A stretch of DNA of 64,000 nucleotides from Spodoptera frugiperda (Eukaryota; Arthropoda; Insecta; Lepidoptera; Noctuidae). Shown here piece by piece: positions 10,712 to 24,100 of the stretch. The stretch covers positions 4,222,103-4,286,102 of the forward strand of contig NC_064224.1 of the NCBI RefSeq assembly GCF_023101765.2. The letters are read 5' to 3'. The notes below the pieces were generated by a model, which was not told the DNA's origin, searched no databases, and saw only the letters and a program-made list of their open reading frames with translations. The translations under genes were made by a program, and so were the position numbers. Numbering within the stretch: position 1 is the first letter of the stretch; each line of letters begins with the position of its first letter.

Positions 10712-13700
10712 ATGTATCTGTTAGTGTTATTCGTGCTCCTTGGCGTAGTGTATGCATATTGCTGGTGGAAGCCGCGGTCACCGCCTATATTCCCTGGCCA
10801 GCTACCGCTCATTGGACATGCCCACATTTTGTTAAAGCATCGGAATGGTAACTTAAATATTTTTTACATTTAATGGGTCGACGTTTGGGTGCTATCTCAC
10901 CCGATGGTAAGTGGTGATGCGGCCTACGATGGAGCACGTCTGCCCATAAGCAACCTATTTACTCGGGCTTTGAAGACACCCAGGTTATACCCATCAGGAA
11001 ACACAGACTCCGGCAAGGAGTTCCACTCCCTAGCAGTTCGCACAAGGAAGCTTGAAGCGAAGCACTTCGTGCGAGTGGGTGGGATACCGACCATGAAACG
11101 GTGACGCCTCGCCGATTGTCTTGTGGTTCGGTGATGGAAAGGACTAGGGGGAATCAAGTTGTGCAATTCCCCCGCACACTCTCCGAAATGTATCCGGTAA
11201 AAAACGGAAAGGCTTGCAACCTTGCGCCTGTGTTCAAGGCTTCGTAGTCGGGTCTCCTCAAGCGCATCATCATTAATAAGCTTCTTGGCACGCCTTTCGA
11301 AGTATTCTAGCGCATCGAGCTGGTATTTAGCCGAGCCGTCCCAAAAGGTGAGAACAGTATATGACCGAACCTGCGCTTGGTACAGGCTCAGAAGTTTTTT
11401 TGCTGTGAAGTACTGTGTTACCCTCCAGAGGATACCCAACTTCCTACCAGCCAGATGCGCCTTCGACTCTGTATAAGAACCGAAGTTTAGTGTAGGCGAT
11501 AGAGCTTCATTTTACTTTAAATTATTTTCGTTTGCTGATTCAAATGTGTCATTGATCAAATTAGTTGAAAGCGTGGTTTTATCTACACATAACTACAATT
11601 TACCAAATTTCATCAAAATTCGTTCACTAGTTTCAGCGTGATTGACAGAAAAACGTCCAAACATCCAACAAAACCAATTTTCACACTTATTATTTTAGTG
11701 TGATTTTATTTTCAGACATCTGGGGTTTTTTTGAAAGTATTGGTGACTACGTATTGGAACATGGCGGAATTTGTCAATTTAGGGTGGGTCCTCATATAAT
11801 TTATGGTAAGTAATAATCTTGATGGCAACGCTTTGGGTGATGTATTTTTAAGGAGTTTAGAGTTGTACATGGATATATTTATATAATAAACTAGCAAATA
11901 CTCCGTTCCGCCACCTGCTCTTTTCTTGTTTTTTTTTTTTAATTTTCTTTGCTATAAACAACGGAACCCGTTAATCGAATGCAAAATAAATCGGTCCGTG
12001 CGTTCTAATAGCGTCAGGAAGGAAAACCCGACTTATTTTTATTTTACTCCGTTTCGCCATCAATATAATTTTTTCGGAATTATTTTTGCTATAAACCTCA
12101 CGAAGCCCGAGACCTTTCCAATGTGGCAAAACACAGAAATCGGTTCGTGCGTTCTGAAGTTATAGCGTCAGGAAGGAAAACCCGACTTATTTTTATATTA
12201 TGATTATAAATGGTTTTATCATCATTTTTTCATTTCAGTTGTGGACGACCCAGAATCTGTTGGCATCATAGCAAACACGTGTTTGGACAAAGCGTTTTTT
12301 TATAATTTTATGGATGATTTACTAGGAAATGGATTGATAACGTTAAATGGTAACGGACATTTTAATTTTTTTATGGAACAAGCCGGTAAGCGAGCAGACG
12401 TATTGATGGTAAGCAATCGCCGCCGCCCATGGACACTTGAAACACCAGAGGCGTTACAAGTGCGTTGCCGGCATTTTGAGGGTTAGGAATTTAAGGGTTG
12501 TTGGGGAATTGGGGATTGAGAAGCGGGGAATCGGGCCTCCGTTAACCTCACTCACACAACGAATCACAACGCAAGCCTTGTTTCACGTCGGTTTTCGGTG
12601 AGGCCGTGGTATCACTCCGGTCGAGTCGGCCCATTTGTGCCAAAGCATGGCTCTCCCACGGTCAAAGTATAATATAAATAAAAAAAATAATTTATATTGC
12701 TTTTAAAATCCGTACATCTAATATTATATCTGTGTTCGTAAAACAATCATATCAAGCCGTCAAGGAAAGAGCGTATTCCTTATTAAAAGGCCTGCAACGA
12801 ACCTGTAACTGCTTTAGTGTTATGAGTGCTCATTGGCGGCGCTGATCGCATACTATCAGGTGGCAATTCTGCTCGTTTCCCACTAATAGAAGGCAATATG
12901 AAATATCATTTTTTTTTCAGGGGAGATGTGGAAGATATACCATAAATTATTAAATCCAGCGTTCAGTCAGCATGTGCTGAATACGTACCTAAATGAAATG
13001 GACGCACAAGCTCAAAATCTTGTCTCACAATTGACAACAGTGGCGGAGAAGGGACCTGTTAATATCACAGAGTTTTTAGGTCAATACGTGCTAAGAACAG
13101 TTTGCCGTAAGTTTATGAAATTGAAATACTAAAAAACAAATGTATAGCATAATTTTAAAACCCATTTTTGTTTTGCTTCTCTGTACTACTATATAAGATT
13201 ACTACTACACTCATCCCTAGCACATATACATAGCACGCTTCCATAGCACGCATATTTAATCTCTGGTGGAATAGCATCCTTTAGCTTTAGTCAAGAAGGC
13301 ATTGTTCAAATAATGCGTTATGTTAAACAATTCGATTTCTGTTCGTAGGTACGTCATTGCGGCTGGAAGCTAAAGATCAAGATATGATTGATAATGAGTA
13401 TGCGAAAGCGTTTGAAGAAATGGAAGCCATTATAATGCGTCGCGTTTTAAATCCAATATTACATTTACCATTTTTATTCAAGTGCACGGCAATGTATAAA
13501 AGACAATTGAAACTAAGCCAAAACAACAAGAAACTATTGGATCCTGTAAGTATGACAATATCCTTCTCGTTAGCTTTGCTGTAAAACTAGCCGACAAAAT
13601 AATTATGGTCTGTGGTCCTTCGGTGAATGAATTACATATTGCCATGAACTAATACTTTTTAATACCTTTCAGATAATTCAAAAACGAAAATCGGACTTAA

Positions 13701-15829
13701 TTGCAACCAAACGTACAGTTAATGATAATGATGATTCGGTACCAGGTAAGACGATATCAAATTGGAATAATCAATTTTTTTTCATACGAGACCATTAAGT
13801 CATATTTATAGTTCTTTAGTTAGTTTAATGGTGTCATTAAATCGTATGAAGGAGACTAGATGGTGCCTACTTACGTGCGGTTCTGGAAGGTCTCGCTGCT
13901 CTCAAGGGTGATTGTAGACCACATTGCAGGTAATACTAGAGATCTCTAGTTTACTAGTAACTTTTAAACCTGTTTCGCATACCGATGCGAAACAATGTTT
14001 CGTGATACCACAACTGCACAGATAACCGTATCTTTGCAGTTGTGGTATCACTCCCGTGAGTCAGCCCATTCGTACCAAAGCATAATTCTTCCACACTATA
14101 CACATTTATTTTTGAAAAAGATAACTGTAAATGAAATGAGCATTTTGGCTTCAGGTAAATTCAAACCTGCACTGGATCTATTGCTGCATTTATCTGATGA
14201 ACAATACGTCCTCTCCGACGATGAAATCAGGGCACATCTGAATACCTTCGTGGCAGCTTCTTTCGATACAACTTCAGCAGCACTACAAACTATCTTGTTA
14301 GTGCTCGGATCATATCCTGAGATACAGGAACGAGTTTATAATGAGTGAGTATTGCTGATTACCTTTGTCAAAATTATTCAATTATTATTTTTGTGCTACC
14401 ACACGTTATTTCAATTTCTGGAATAAATATAATATATTTTATTTTATTGTCAAAATTATGTTTTCCTTTAAGTTAGGTTACGTAATATTTTAACTTCCAG
14501 TTTTGACCTTTTCAATAATGTTACAGGATTCAAGATATCTTCAAAAATAGAGACCGGTTGACTAAACACGACATCACGAAGCTCGTATACTTGGATGCAG
14601 TAATTAAAGAAGTATTGAGAATGTATAATATAGTTCCTCTTATCGCGCGACAAATTGACACCGATATTGTTCTCCGTAAGTATTATTATTCTCTCTTAAT
14701 TTTCCATTATACTGATCGTTGGGTCGGTCTTTTGGGTTTTTTACTGAATACATTTCAGAGCGAGTACAGGACAATAGTTGCACTATTTATTCTCTCAAGT
14801 TTCTTCAATATAATTCCAATTCCAATAAATTGAAATTCTGTAATGACGTAGTAGTTTTTCATTATGTACATTTATTGTGTAATTTCAGCCAAATATACTT
14901 TACGAGCTGGAAGTTCGTGTATCATGTCGATATATGGCCTTCACCGACACTCCTCGTGGGGACCGGACGCGAAGCAGTTCAAACCGGAGCGATGGCTGAA
15001 TCCCGCTACTTTACCTACTAACCCCAACGTATACGCAGCGTTTGGTATTGGCAAACGAATGTGCATCGGTATGTCCAATAAATGTGAATCGCCTTTTTGT
15101 ATACACAGTGTAACAAAAAGGGGGTACCTATACATATCAAGTGCACGGTTTCTAGACAACATAACAAACGATACGGAAAGGATTTTTGAAACTCATATTT
15201 TCATGGAACGAAGTTATGAATTTTTCCAATATTTGTTTTTTTTTTTCATGTGAATTAAAATTAGGTAGATAGGTACTAGGCGATCAGATTTGCAGAAGAA
15301 ATGTTTCGTAATTAGCGAGTGACCCCTGTAGTGTTGTGACAAGTTTGTATGATTTTTAGAAAATCAAAAACATGCGACACCAAGTATTTGGTACCAGATT
15401 TTATTAAACGTATTTTAAGCTGAAACTTTGTGTAGAGATTCTGTTAGACCTGTATTCTTCAGTGTTTCTTTATGCATATGAATATTTTGTTACACGCTGT
15501 ATACAAACTGTTCAAGAAGTCAACGTCCAATAGTAGCACCAAGTGATCGGCTAGGTTACAACTGGCATTCTTTGACGTCCACTACAGGGGCACCCTGAAT
15601 ACAAAAAACTTATTTACTAATGAACTATTCTTAGCTAGCGTGTTGTAACCTAATATTTATGTACCTTTTGTTTATAGGGAAACAGTACGCCATGCTGTCA
15701 ATGAAGACGTCGCTTGTACATACCGTGCGAAAGTTTCATATTTCTGCTGATATCAGTACTTTAAAGTGGGAATATGCAGTCACTCTAAAAGCAAAAGCAC
15801 CTCTTATTAACTTAACATTAAGGTCTTAA
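10712..15829 (+). CDS. Cytochrome P450-B, CYP4 clan, CYP340-like
   Basis: Ten exons: 10712-10847, 11716-11805, 12239-12349, 12921-13106, 13349-13545, 13673-13745, 14155-14344, 14527-14675, 14889-15068, 15678-15829. They encode 487 residues, normal for a microsomal P450. Residues 1-20 form a hydrophobic signal anchor, followed by the proline-rich hinge PRSPPIFPG. The C-helix is WKIYH (from W116), the I-helix AASFDTT (298-304), the K-helix EVLR (356-359), then FKPERW, and the haem ligand is Cys436 in FGIGKRMCIG. The start codon is chosen because it opens the anchor and lies just downstream of a TATA/initiator pair. Intron 3 holds Rep-1 copies at the same place as in P450-A, so those insertions predate the A/B split. 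All splice sites look usable and no stop or frameshift was found. Confidence 0.93.
10871..11505 (-). mobile_element. LINE 3' part in P450-B intron 1
   Basis: An open frame on the minus strand (11439-10924, 171 residues) gives the C-terminal part of a Jockey/CR1-type reverse transcriptase ORF, including HLI/RTAREWNSLPESVF-like tail motifs. The 3' UTR continues to about 10871. Orthologous to 1-491 in P450-A; the same family recurs at 24417-24505 and 40712-41212. 5' truncated. Confidence 0.82.
11891..12203 (-). mobile_element. Helitron-like element in P450-B intron 2
   Basis: Plus strand begins CTAG after an A and ends GA before a T. The hairpin near the CTAG end (GTTCCGCCACC region) and the motif CAGGAAGGAAAACCCGACTT match the element at 33370-33565. 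The CCCGACTT end motif occurs twice inside, showing an internal duplication. P450-A lacks it. Confidence 0.7.
12361..12668 (-). repeat. Rep-1 copy in P450-B intron 3
   Basis: Same position and orientation as the copy at 1254-1531, so inherited from the A/B ancestor. Confidence 0.75.
12786..12893 (+). repeat. Rep-1 fragment in P450-B intron 3
   Basis: Counterpart of 1668-1776; ends about 25 bp before exon 4. Confidence 0.6.
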
Positions 15830-15970
15830 ATTAATAATTAAAGGCTATTATTAATGGGTATTGTTTAATTTATTACCATATTGAAGCCCTGTTCATTTAA
15901 ATCATACGAGTGATCTCCATACAGTGTATAATATTTTGTAATATTCCGGTTTAGAAGCAAACTGTTTCAT

Positions 15971-16266
15971 TATTTTCTTTTTCTATCGCTTTGACTGAAT
16001 ATTAGTTTTACATTGTTCTCACATACTTGAAGCAATCGAAACAAAGTAACAAAGAATTGTATTGTGAATCTGATTGAAAAAGAGTAACTAATGAAGTTTC
16101 TTGCTCGTTCTTCTCCATAGAAATCTACACTTTGGACCGAGCAAATAGCTTCACTAGAGGACTGACCGACAGATAGATGTTATTCATATTATTATATTTG
16201 CTTTGACGTTCAAAAGTGCTTTCCTGGTCTAATTGAAATAAATAATTTTGACTTTTACTTTGACAT
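15971..16266 (+). mobile_element. 5'-truncated LINE after P450-B
   Basis: Same 3' end family as 7076-7958, with a degenerate TTTGAC tail, but inserted further from the stop codon and without the coding part. It is therefore an independent insertion rather than a copy inherited with the gene. Confidence 0.7.
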
Positions 16267-16269
16267 TAA

Positions 16270-16920
16270 GAGAGAAAAAACAAATTACAAAATTACCTTC
16301 TTTCATAATTTATTATTTGCATTTGTTTGTATTGTTTCAATATTTTAATTTGTTTGTATAGTTTCATTATTTCGACCATAATGATTCATAATCTTGTCGA
16401 TAAAATAATAATTACCCAAACCAGCACTCATTATCATTTCTTTTGGTTATATGCGGATAACGCAGTCGCCTGTGATATTGTTAACATATTTCTTGTATAT
16501 TTTCCTCATATTTTAACATGTATATTGTACCAGTCTGTTATCCCTGCATAAAATAAAATAAAACATAACCTATAAAATTAAATGTCAAATAAATAAAAAT
16601 ACTTTTATGAATAGAGATTATGTTTGCATTATTAAGGTATTAAGTATTCGAATTCTAACTATGCAAAAACAAAATGATGATTTAAATATTGTTTTGAACA
16701 TTAAAGACATGTGATTCGTTTACTCCGATAATAAAAAATAGGTTTTGAATATTTTTTCATTACCTAAACAGATTTTAATTATTTAGACCCGGTCACCATC
16801 CCTATTCATTTCGGTTTGATGGCATAGGCATACATGTTGTTAACAGAATAGCAAATAGCATCGTAATTTATGCATGAGCTGAAGCAGATGCAATATGAGT
16901 TGTTGAATCCCAATGTCATT
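16270..16920. other. B-C intergenic sequence with no recognised gene
   Basis: AT-rich, only short chance ORFs; nothing recognised. Confidence 0.5.
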
Positions 16921-17124
16921 TGACTGCACGGTTGGTGCGGTGGCTGGGCAACTGGCTGCCGCGCAACGCGTAGCGGGTTCGATTCCCGCACGGAGCAACT
17001 CTTTGTGTGATCCACAAATTGTTGTTTCGGGTCTGGGTGTCGTGTGTATGTGAACTTGTATGTTTGTAAACGCACCCACGACACAGGAGAAAATCCTAAT
17101 CCCAACGTTTAAAAAAAAAAAAAT
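16921..17124 (+). repeat. tRNA-derived SINE (tSINE-1)
   Basis: GGTGCGGTGGCTGGGCAAC resembles a tRNA/pol III A box and GGGTTCGATTCCCGC is a clear B box, followed by an unrelated body and a poly-A tail (17111-17123). Other copies: 33005-33200, 36818-37010 and 38834-39025. Confidence 0.8.
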
Positions 17125-17290
17125 GTACATCATTCTCCAACAAACATTCTTCACGATATGTTTGACACGAATGACCGTTAATAGTTCTCGATTCTTAAAA
17201 TGACTTTGAGCCATTAACGTCAACAATAACAAACGCAAATAAAGGCACTCAGCATCTGTTTGGAAAATGCCGTTCTTGTTTACCTCTTTA

Positions 17291-17756
17291 AGGCCGCGTT
17301 TCCACTGACGCGGAGCGGGGCGGAGATGAGCTTAGTGGTGCACGAATTGACCAATCACTATGCTCGAAATCTCCGCTCCGCTTCAATGGAAACAGCATGA
17401 GCGGGGCGGAGCAGAGCTGAACGGATATTCATCTACACTAATATTATAAAGAGGAAAATTTGTTTGTTTGTTTGGTTGTAATAAATATTAATAAATATAA
17501 TTTAAAAATTCTTTCACCATTTAAAAGCTACATCGTCTTCAAGTAAAGGAAGATATAAAATGATTGCTTTTTTCTTTAACGACAACATGACGTTTGGTCT
17601 TTCTGAGAGATTGATTGTAACTAAGCTCTACGCTCCGCTCTTTACCGCTTCTCCGCCCCTCTCCGCCCAGCTCCGCGTTAGTGGAAATACTGACCACTTT
17701 TCACCGCTCTTCACCGCTCCTCTCCGCCCCGCTCCGCGTCAGTGGAAACGCGGCCT
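17291..17756. mobile_element. TIR element upstream of P450-C
   Basis: AGGCCGCGTTTCCACTGACG (17291) and its complement at the right end form inverted repeats of about 37 bp, continued by GC-rich GGGGCGGAG motifs. The middle is interrupted by a Helitron 5' end starting at 17432 after an A (TCTACACTAATATTATAAAG). No transposase is visible. It ends about 300 bp before the P450-C TATA box. Confidence 0.75.
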
Positions 17757-17759
17757 AAT

Positions 17760-17935
17760 TGAATTGTTCAAATTAGCTCAAAGAGAATAATGCACTTTTT
17801 GGCTTACCTACTGGGCCTATTTCGTTAATTTTTCGTATATTGTCAGTCGAGATGATAACAAATATGTGGTTTAAATTAAGTCATAAGAGGTTTCCACATC
17901 CTGTATTTGTGTCAACAGATACAAAAATAAAATAT
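17760..17935. other. P450 intron-9-like block upstream of P450-C
   Basis: Resembles the middle of P450-C and P450-D intron 9 (landmarks AATTAGCTCAAAGAGAATAATG and GGCCTATTTCGT) but has no exon next to it. A second such block lies at 45640-46005. Either the relic of a lost P450 copy or an old repeat. Confidence 0.55.
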
Positions 17936-18070
17936 GTTACAGGACAGGTAAGTTGTAACGTACAGGGCAGGTGAGCTACTGTGTCAAAGAAAAATAAGAT
18001 TCCTCTGTAATATTATGCGTTTATTTGTTCCAAAACTAGTTGCACCTCGTGACCTATCATGTTTACTTAA

Positions 18071-18104
18071 TATAAAATTCAGTTTAGTAATAGAATCGGC
18101 ACAG
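18071..18104 (+). promoter_or_regulatory. Core promoter of P450-C
   Basis: TATAAAAT at 18071 is followed 32 bp later by CACAG (A at 18103), 21 bp before the start codon. P450-D has the same spacing and surrounding bases. Confidence 0.5.
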
Positions 18105-18123
18105 TGTGTGATTGCATTTGACA

Positions 18124-21100
18124 ATGTTAGTGTTAGAACTAGCCGTGATATTCAGCGTGGTGTTTGCGGTCTGGTGGTACATATACTACTGGAAACTTCC
18201 CCCTCAGTCACCTCCAGTGTACCCAGGAGCATTGCCCATCATTGGACACGCGCATGAATTATTCAGACACATGATTGGGAGCAATGGTAATGTAATAAGT
18301 GTGATATAAGCCACATTTAAGTAAAGTTATAGTAATATTTTATGGTATTTTAATTGCTTTTAATAAAATATATTTTTATTAAATATACATTTTTTTTACA
18401 TTTTTGTATATTTTTTGCTAGAGTATTCAGAACGGAGATTATAAATCAGTGTAATTGAGTTTGATGTCAGTACCATTCAGTGGATGTTACACGTTAATAT
18501 ATACGGTGTTCTAACATTATGTGCAACGGCTTTATTATAAAAAATCTTCGTATGTGTTTGTTACGAAAGAGCTTCGTCGCTTCGTCAATGAAAACCATTG
18601 CTATCAATCATTCTTAATGAAGAAGCGACGCATCGGTCCTATTTGTGAACTACTTTATGCATAATATAGTCAATGTTTATTTAAATTCTTTATGTTCTCA
18701 AATAGAATTAACTGGTCCGGTGTACGAAATTTTTTCACTATTGTAATCTGCAAACTACAACACTACATCCCATTAAAGCTGTGGCAGATACATTTAGAAC
18801 ACCTTATATACGCCTCTGCTTAATCGTTGGTTGCGATATCTAATTGTAAATATAATTTCAGAATTATGGAGGTATTTCAAAAAAGAATGTGATTACGCGT
18901 TAGAAAACGAGGGAATTATTAGTTTACGAGTGGGCCCTCATTTCTTATACGGTAAGACTTTTTTTTAAACACGCCGAGTAACGAGCAGACTTATCACCTA
19001 TCATGGACACTTGTAAAACACCAGTGCGTTGTCGAGTTTTTGGGGCTTAGAAATTTAAGGGTTGTTGTTCGGGAATCAGAGATTGGGAAGATTGGGAAGG
19101 GGGAATTGGGCCTCCGGTAACCTCACCCACACAACGAAACACAACGCAAGCGTTGTTTCACGTCGGTTTTCAGTGAGGCTGTGGTATCACTCCGGTTGAA
19201 CCGGCCCATTCGTGCCGAAGCATGGCTCTCCCACACTTAGAATTCTATTTATTCAATATCCTCCCATTAATACTGAATTCTATTTATTAAAACAGCGTAA
19301 ATACCGATAATCTAAGTACAACATTGCCTTGTTTCAGGTGTAACTGACCCAAAAGATGCCACATTTATCGCAAATACATGTCTTGAGAAAGCATATTTTT
19401 ACAAATTCGCAAACGACTTTTTTGGAAAAGGATTACTACTGTCAGATAGTAAGTGACGAAATTGATAGACATTTTAAGCGCAGAATAGATCCGGATTTGA
19501 TATTAATAGTATTATTTACATAAAGGTAGTAGTTTAAGTGTGCAACTTGGCGCACAAGAACAGGCTTAACCTCTATTATTACACAGCTTACACTTGCCAC
19601 ATACGTAAACTCACGTTCGGTTTCTCCCATATTTTTTAAGGTCTACAGTGATCCAAATGATATATTTATGAAGCATGCTTACTACTTCGCATCCATCTGT
19701 GGTGGTCTAATGGCTCTTTGAGGCGCGCGCGGAACGCGACGCACGCACGCGAGCTACCCTTGCTCGCCGCCCGCAGGCCCGCACTTACGGTGGCCGGAGA
19801 TCGTCCTCGATCCCCGACGCCCTGAGTGTCTCTCGCGACGGTTGGGGCGTGTGGAGGTTTATTCCCTCACGCGTCCCGCCTCCTCCTTAGCAAGCATGAC
19901 TGCTTCGCAGAAGGAGAAGACGGCATGCCAGTCTCCCTCGCTCCGCAGCATGGTCTGAACCAATGTTGGACGCGAGAGGTCACCGTCGCCGACCACATCC
20001 CTGAGGACACGGCGGTGCTTAGCCGACGCAGGGCAAACCGCCGCCGTATGCTCCACCGTGTCCTCCACCCGGAGGACACGGTGGAGCATACGCGGGTGGC
20101 ATACGGGTTCTCGCAGTGATGACACCCGGGCGTTCCCGTCCAATCAGAAACAGGAACCTACCGAATGTCGTATGTCCGCTAAGCACCTGCGTCAGGCGGT
20201 AGGTGAGGACGCCGTGGCGCCTCTCAAGCCACTCCTCAAAGAGGGGACTTATCGCTGCAATGACAGCGAGCCCAAAAAGAACAGGCTTAACCCCTATTAT
20301 TACACAGCTTTCACTTACTATATACGTAAACTTACGTTCGGTTTCTCCCATATTTTTAAGGTCTACAGTTCCAAATGATATATTTATCTTTTCTTACTAC
20401 TTCTCAGTTACGATTACCAAAATAAAATTGTACTTTAAAAATTTCAGCGCCGGAGTGGAAAGTACATCGCAAATTATTAAACCCAGCATTTAGTCAAACA
20501 GTAATGAACACCTACGTGGATGAAATCAACGTACAAGCCCAATATTTTGTCAAACGACTGACTGTTTTGGCAGGAAAAGGGCCCATTAACATTCAAGAAT
20601 TTATTACTAATTATATACTGGCGTTACTTTGTCGTAAGTTTCCAAAACATTATTTAAAAAATTGTACGTAGTTGCACCTAATTCTCAGTGGCAGTTGTTC
20701 ATACACCTCGATTATGTGTGTTTAGAATTATACTCCTTGTTTTCTTATTAATGCTTCGGACAGCATGTTGTTTTGCGGTTGATTTATTTCAATCACATTG
20801 TAATGATTTCTGTATAGATGATTATTCAATGTTGAGTTTGTGTGTGTTGCCTTCATGACCGAGTCTCTAATTATTATTATTATTCCTTCATAAAATACAT
20901 TTATAAATTAAATTGTTTTGAATGATCCTGTAATGAGCGATGGACAAAAAAATAATTGTTTTGTGTTTAAAGGAACCTCTATAGGACTGACGCCTGAAGA
21001 TCAAAATATGATTGACAACGATTATGCAGAAATCATAGATGAAATTGAAAAAGTATACAATAAGCGAGGTGCTACTGTGTGGCTATACCCATCATTTATA

Positions 21101-24100
21101 TACAACAGGTCTGCATTGAAACGTAGAGAACAGGAGTTAGTCAGAACTGTTAAGGATATCTTAAATCCCGTACGTATGTTCTATCTTAGTTTTGTGATTG
21201 TACCCAAGTTTAATTGTATAGCTGTCTATGAATTTATGTTATATTTTTTATGTATTTTAGATAATCAGGAAACGAAGATCTATAATAAAAGAAACATATT
21301 ATATTAAGAATTGTGACGAATATTCACAGACCAGTGTAACAGGTACGTGGTGAAATTATTACCTACTATAACAAAATTATATTGACTGCCTCATTGCTGG
21401 AGTGGTCGTAATGTGCACCTCTGCCTACTGCTTTAGGGATAAAACGCGTAACAAAAAAAAAAATTGAATACCGCGATTATAAAATGGGAATACCAAATTC
21501 ATCACTGGTCATGTTGACTTTGATATTAGCAAAGATGATTTAATAATTTTATTTTCTTCAGGTAAATACAAGCCGTTACTAGACTTATTGATACATTTAG
21601 CTGACGAACAAGACGTTTTTACCGAAGATGAAATTAGAGTGCAACTGAATACTTTCGTAGCAGCTGCTAATGACACAACTACATCCTTATTGCAGTATAT
21701 TTTATTAGCACTTGGATCACATGCGCAAGTACAGGAACGACTTTATAAAGAGTAAGTTTTACCGCTTATCACTACTCTCTAAACTTCTATTTCTCGTGCC
21801 CACGAGAAATATTATCAAGATGGAATTACATTTTTGTATATAGGTAGTCGGAGAAATTAGGAAAATACAAATTTTTCTGGTCTAATTTTGTATGCTCAAA
21901 ATAAAAGGTAAGACAAAAAAATAATGGTCCCAAAATTAAACCCTGTGGAATACTATGTTATCGGCTTTCACGTAACGTTTTGACGAGGTCGACTAGTTTT
22001 GCTAGAGGCTCATATTATGCTACGCAACACACGAATTGTCGCAATAAAAGCCCTCTGTGGAAGATAACAAATAATTAATTTAGTATGTCTCACGAAAGTT
22101 ACAATAAAATCCTGTGGAATACCTTATAAAGGGAGGTTTTAAAATATTTACTGAACAGAACTTCCATATTCAGTACCATTGTAAATTTTAATAGGGAAGA
22201 TGCAATACATTTATGCCTTCATTGTGCATTCCATGTAGAATCACCACAAGTATATTTAAAAAAAAACCCTAATTATTGCAAATAATGTCGTTTTGAAATG
22301 ATAGTTCGCGCGGAAACGGACCTTCCGATGACGTCATACTGTTTGTCGATGTAAGTCACTGTTCACTGTTTGTTACCGTCGCTGGCTTTTTTCAAAATTT
22401 CCTTTTTTCCGATATAATAAAACTAAAAATGGACATTAACATCTGGTACAACATGTGTATTACATGTTTGTGCCATTGTGTCCATCAACTTCAACCAAAT
22501 TTCCTAATAAACGTTTTTAACTAGGCCTTCTGATCCCAAAGTAGTGGTTCCAAGCTTATGTATGACATTTTACCATGGAGCTTGTATTAGGCTTCAAGCA
22601 CATTTGCACAAGCAATTTCAGTTGATAAGACCATAGTGTTAGCAACACAGAAAAGTTCAGAGAATGTACTTTAGAAAATTGCAAGAATTCATATTGAAAA
22701 GTGATCAGAAGACTTGAGTTTGCTTTTTGAAGCCACATGCCTGTGTTTATCACTAATTCCCCATTTAGACTATAGTATAATCATTTGTTGTGCGCTTGTC
22801 AATTTGCAATCACCTTTAATTAAAATTGTAAAAAAAGTATTTAAAAAACCTACAAAATGGTTACAGAAAAAACATGTAATTAATATCTTTTAATTTTCAC
22901 AGCATCTATCCAGAATTTCTTTGCAGCATTCATAACTTCATTTATAAAAATTGTATCGCTTTTATATTTTCTAGAAGTACATATAGAAATTTTGTATTAA
23001 CATGTATGGACGTTATCGGATCCTCAGATTTAGCAATAGTAAGCATTTACCTGGAAATATAGTCTAAATTATCCATGCTACAGAGCTTAAAATAACCTGA
23101 AATGTTTACCTTAAGCCGCACAATCTTCGCATTGGCAGGACTGAACCAAGCTTTGCGACCATGTATAATGGCTGTAACACGATAACCTTCTTTACGTATT
23201 TCATGCTCCGGCGTAACTCGACTTTTTACTATACATAATTCTCCATCCTTTTGATTTGAACATAGCCGATTGGGTTATCGCCATATTATTTCTACACTCG
23301 TACTTTCCATAAAAAAGTTACAAATGTCTACGCTAACTCCATCTGCTTTGATAAACCCAGCTTCCATTTTTAGCCGATAAATGCAAAATAACTTAAAATG
23401 TTCACAACTCAAAGTCAATAGTTGACATAGCAGGCGTGACGTCACTAATGAAATACGTTTCTTTACATGTACTTTTTATTCATAATTTATGTCAACATTT
23501 AAAATGAAAAATTCTAGCATTTTTAGAGTAAATATTATTTTTGATCTTCCCTATTCTATTATTGTTAATTTTGTGAATTTAAATATTACAGAGTTCAAGA
23601 AGTCTTTAAAAATGAAGATTTGGATAAAAATGATTTGACAAAACTTGTTTACACGAAAGCCGTGATAAAGGAGGTATTGAGATTGTATCCTCCGGTTCCT
23701 TTGGTTGCAAGACGAGTCCATACTGACATCAAACTCCGTACGTATTACTTTTTAATGAAGGACGAAACTATAGAAGTCTCTGTATTGTATTCATATTTCG
23801 CTTTATGTTTAATTTCAGCGAAATATACATTACGAGCTGGAAATACATGTGTTCTGTCGTTGTACGATCTTAACCGTCACTCCTCGTGGGGACCAGATGT
23901 GAAGGAGTTTAAACCGGAGCGATGGTTAAATCCTGATACATTACCAGAAAACCCGAATACCTTTGCAGGGTTTAGTATCGGCAAAAGAAACTGCATTGGT
24001 AAGAATCCACTATGTTAAAAGACTAATGACGAATTATACATACACTATGCAGATTACTCATATGACTTAAATGAAGCTAAACAAAGTACACGTCCACAGA

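Noticed and set aside
16921..17124. Possible tRNA gene (A and B box present)
   Set aside because: No cloverleaf can be followed through, a poly-A tail is present and similar copies occur at several other places in the window: a tRNA-derived SINE.
19826..20378. Several overlapping ORFs in a GC-rich island as host genes
   Set aside because: They belong to a frame-shifted R1-like LINE 3' fragment; the similar frames at 46500-46758 confirm it.
20918..21307. 129-residue ORF as a separate small gene
   Set aside because: It is exon 5 of P450-C extended into both introns.
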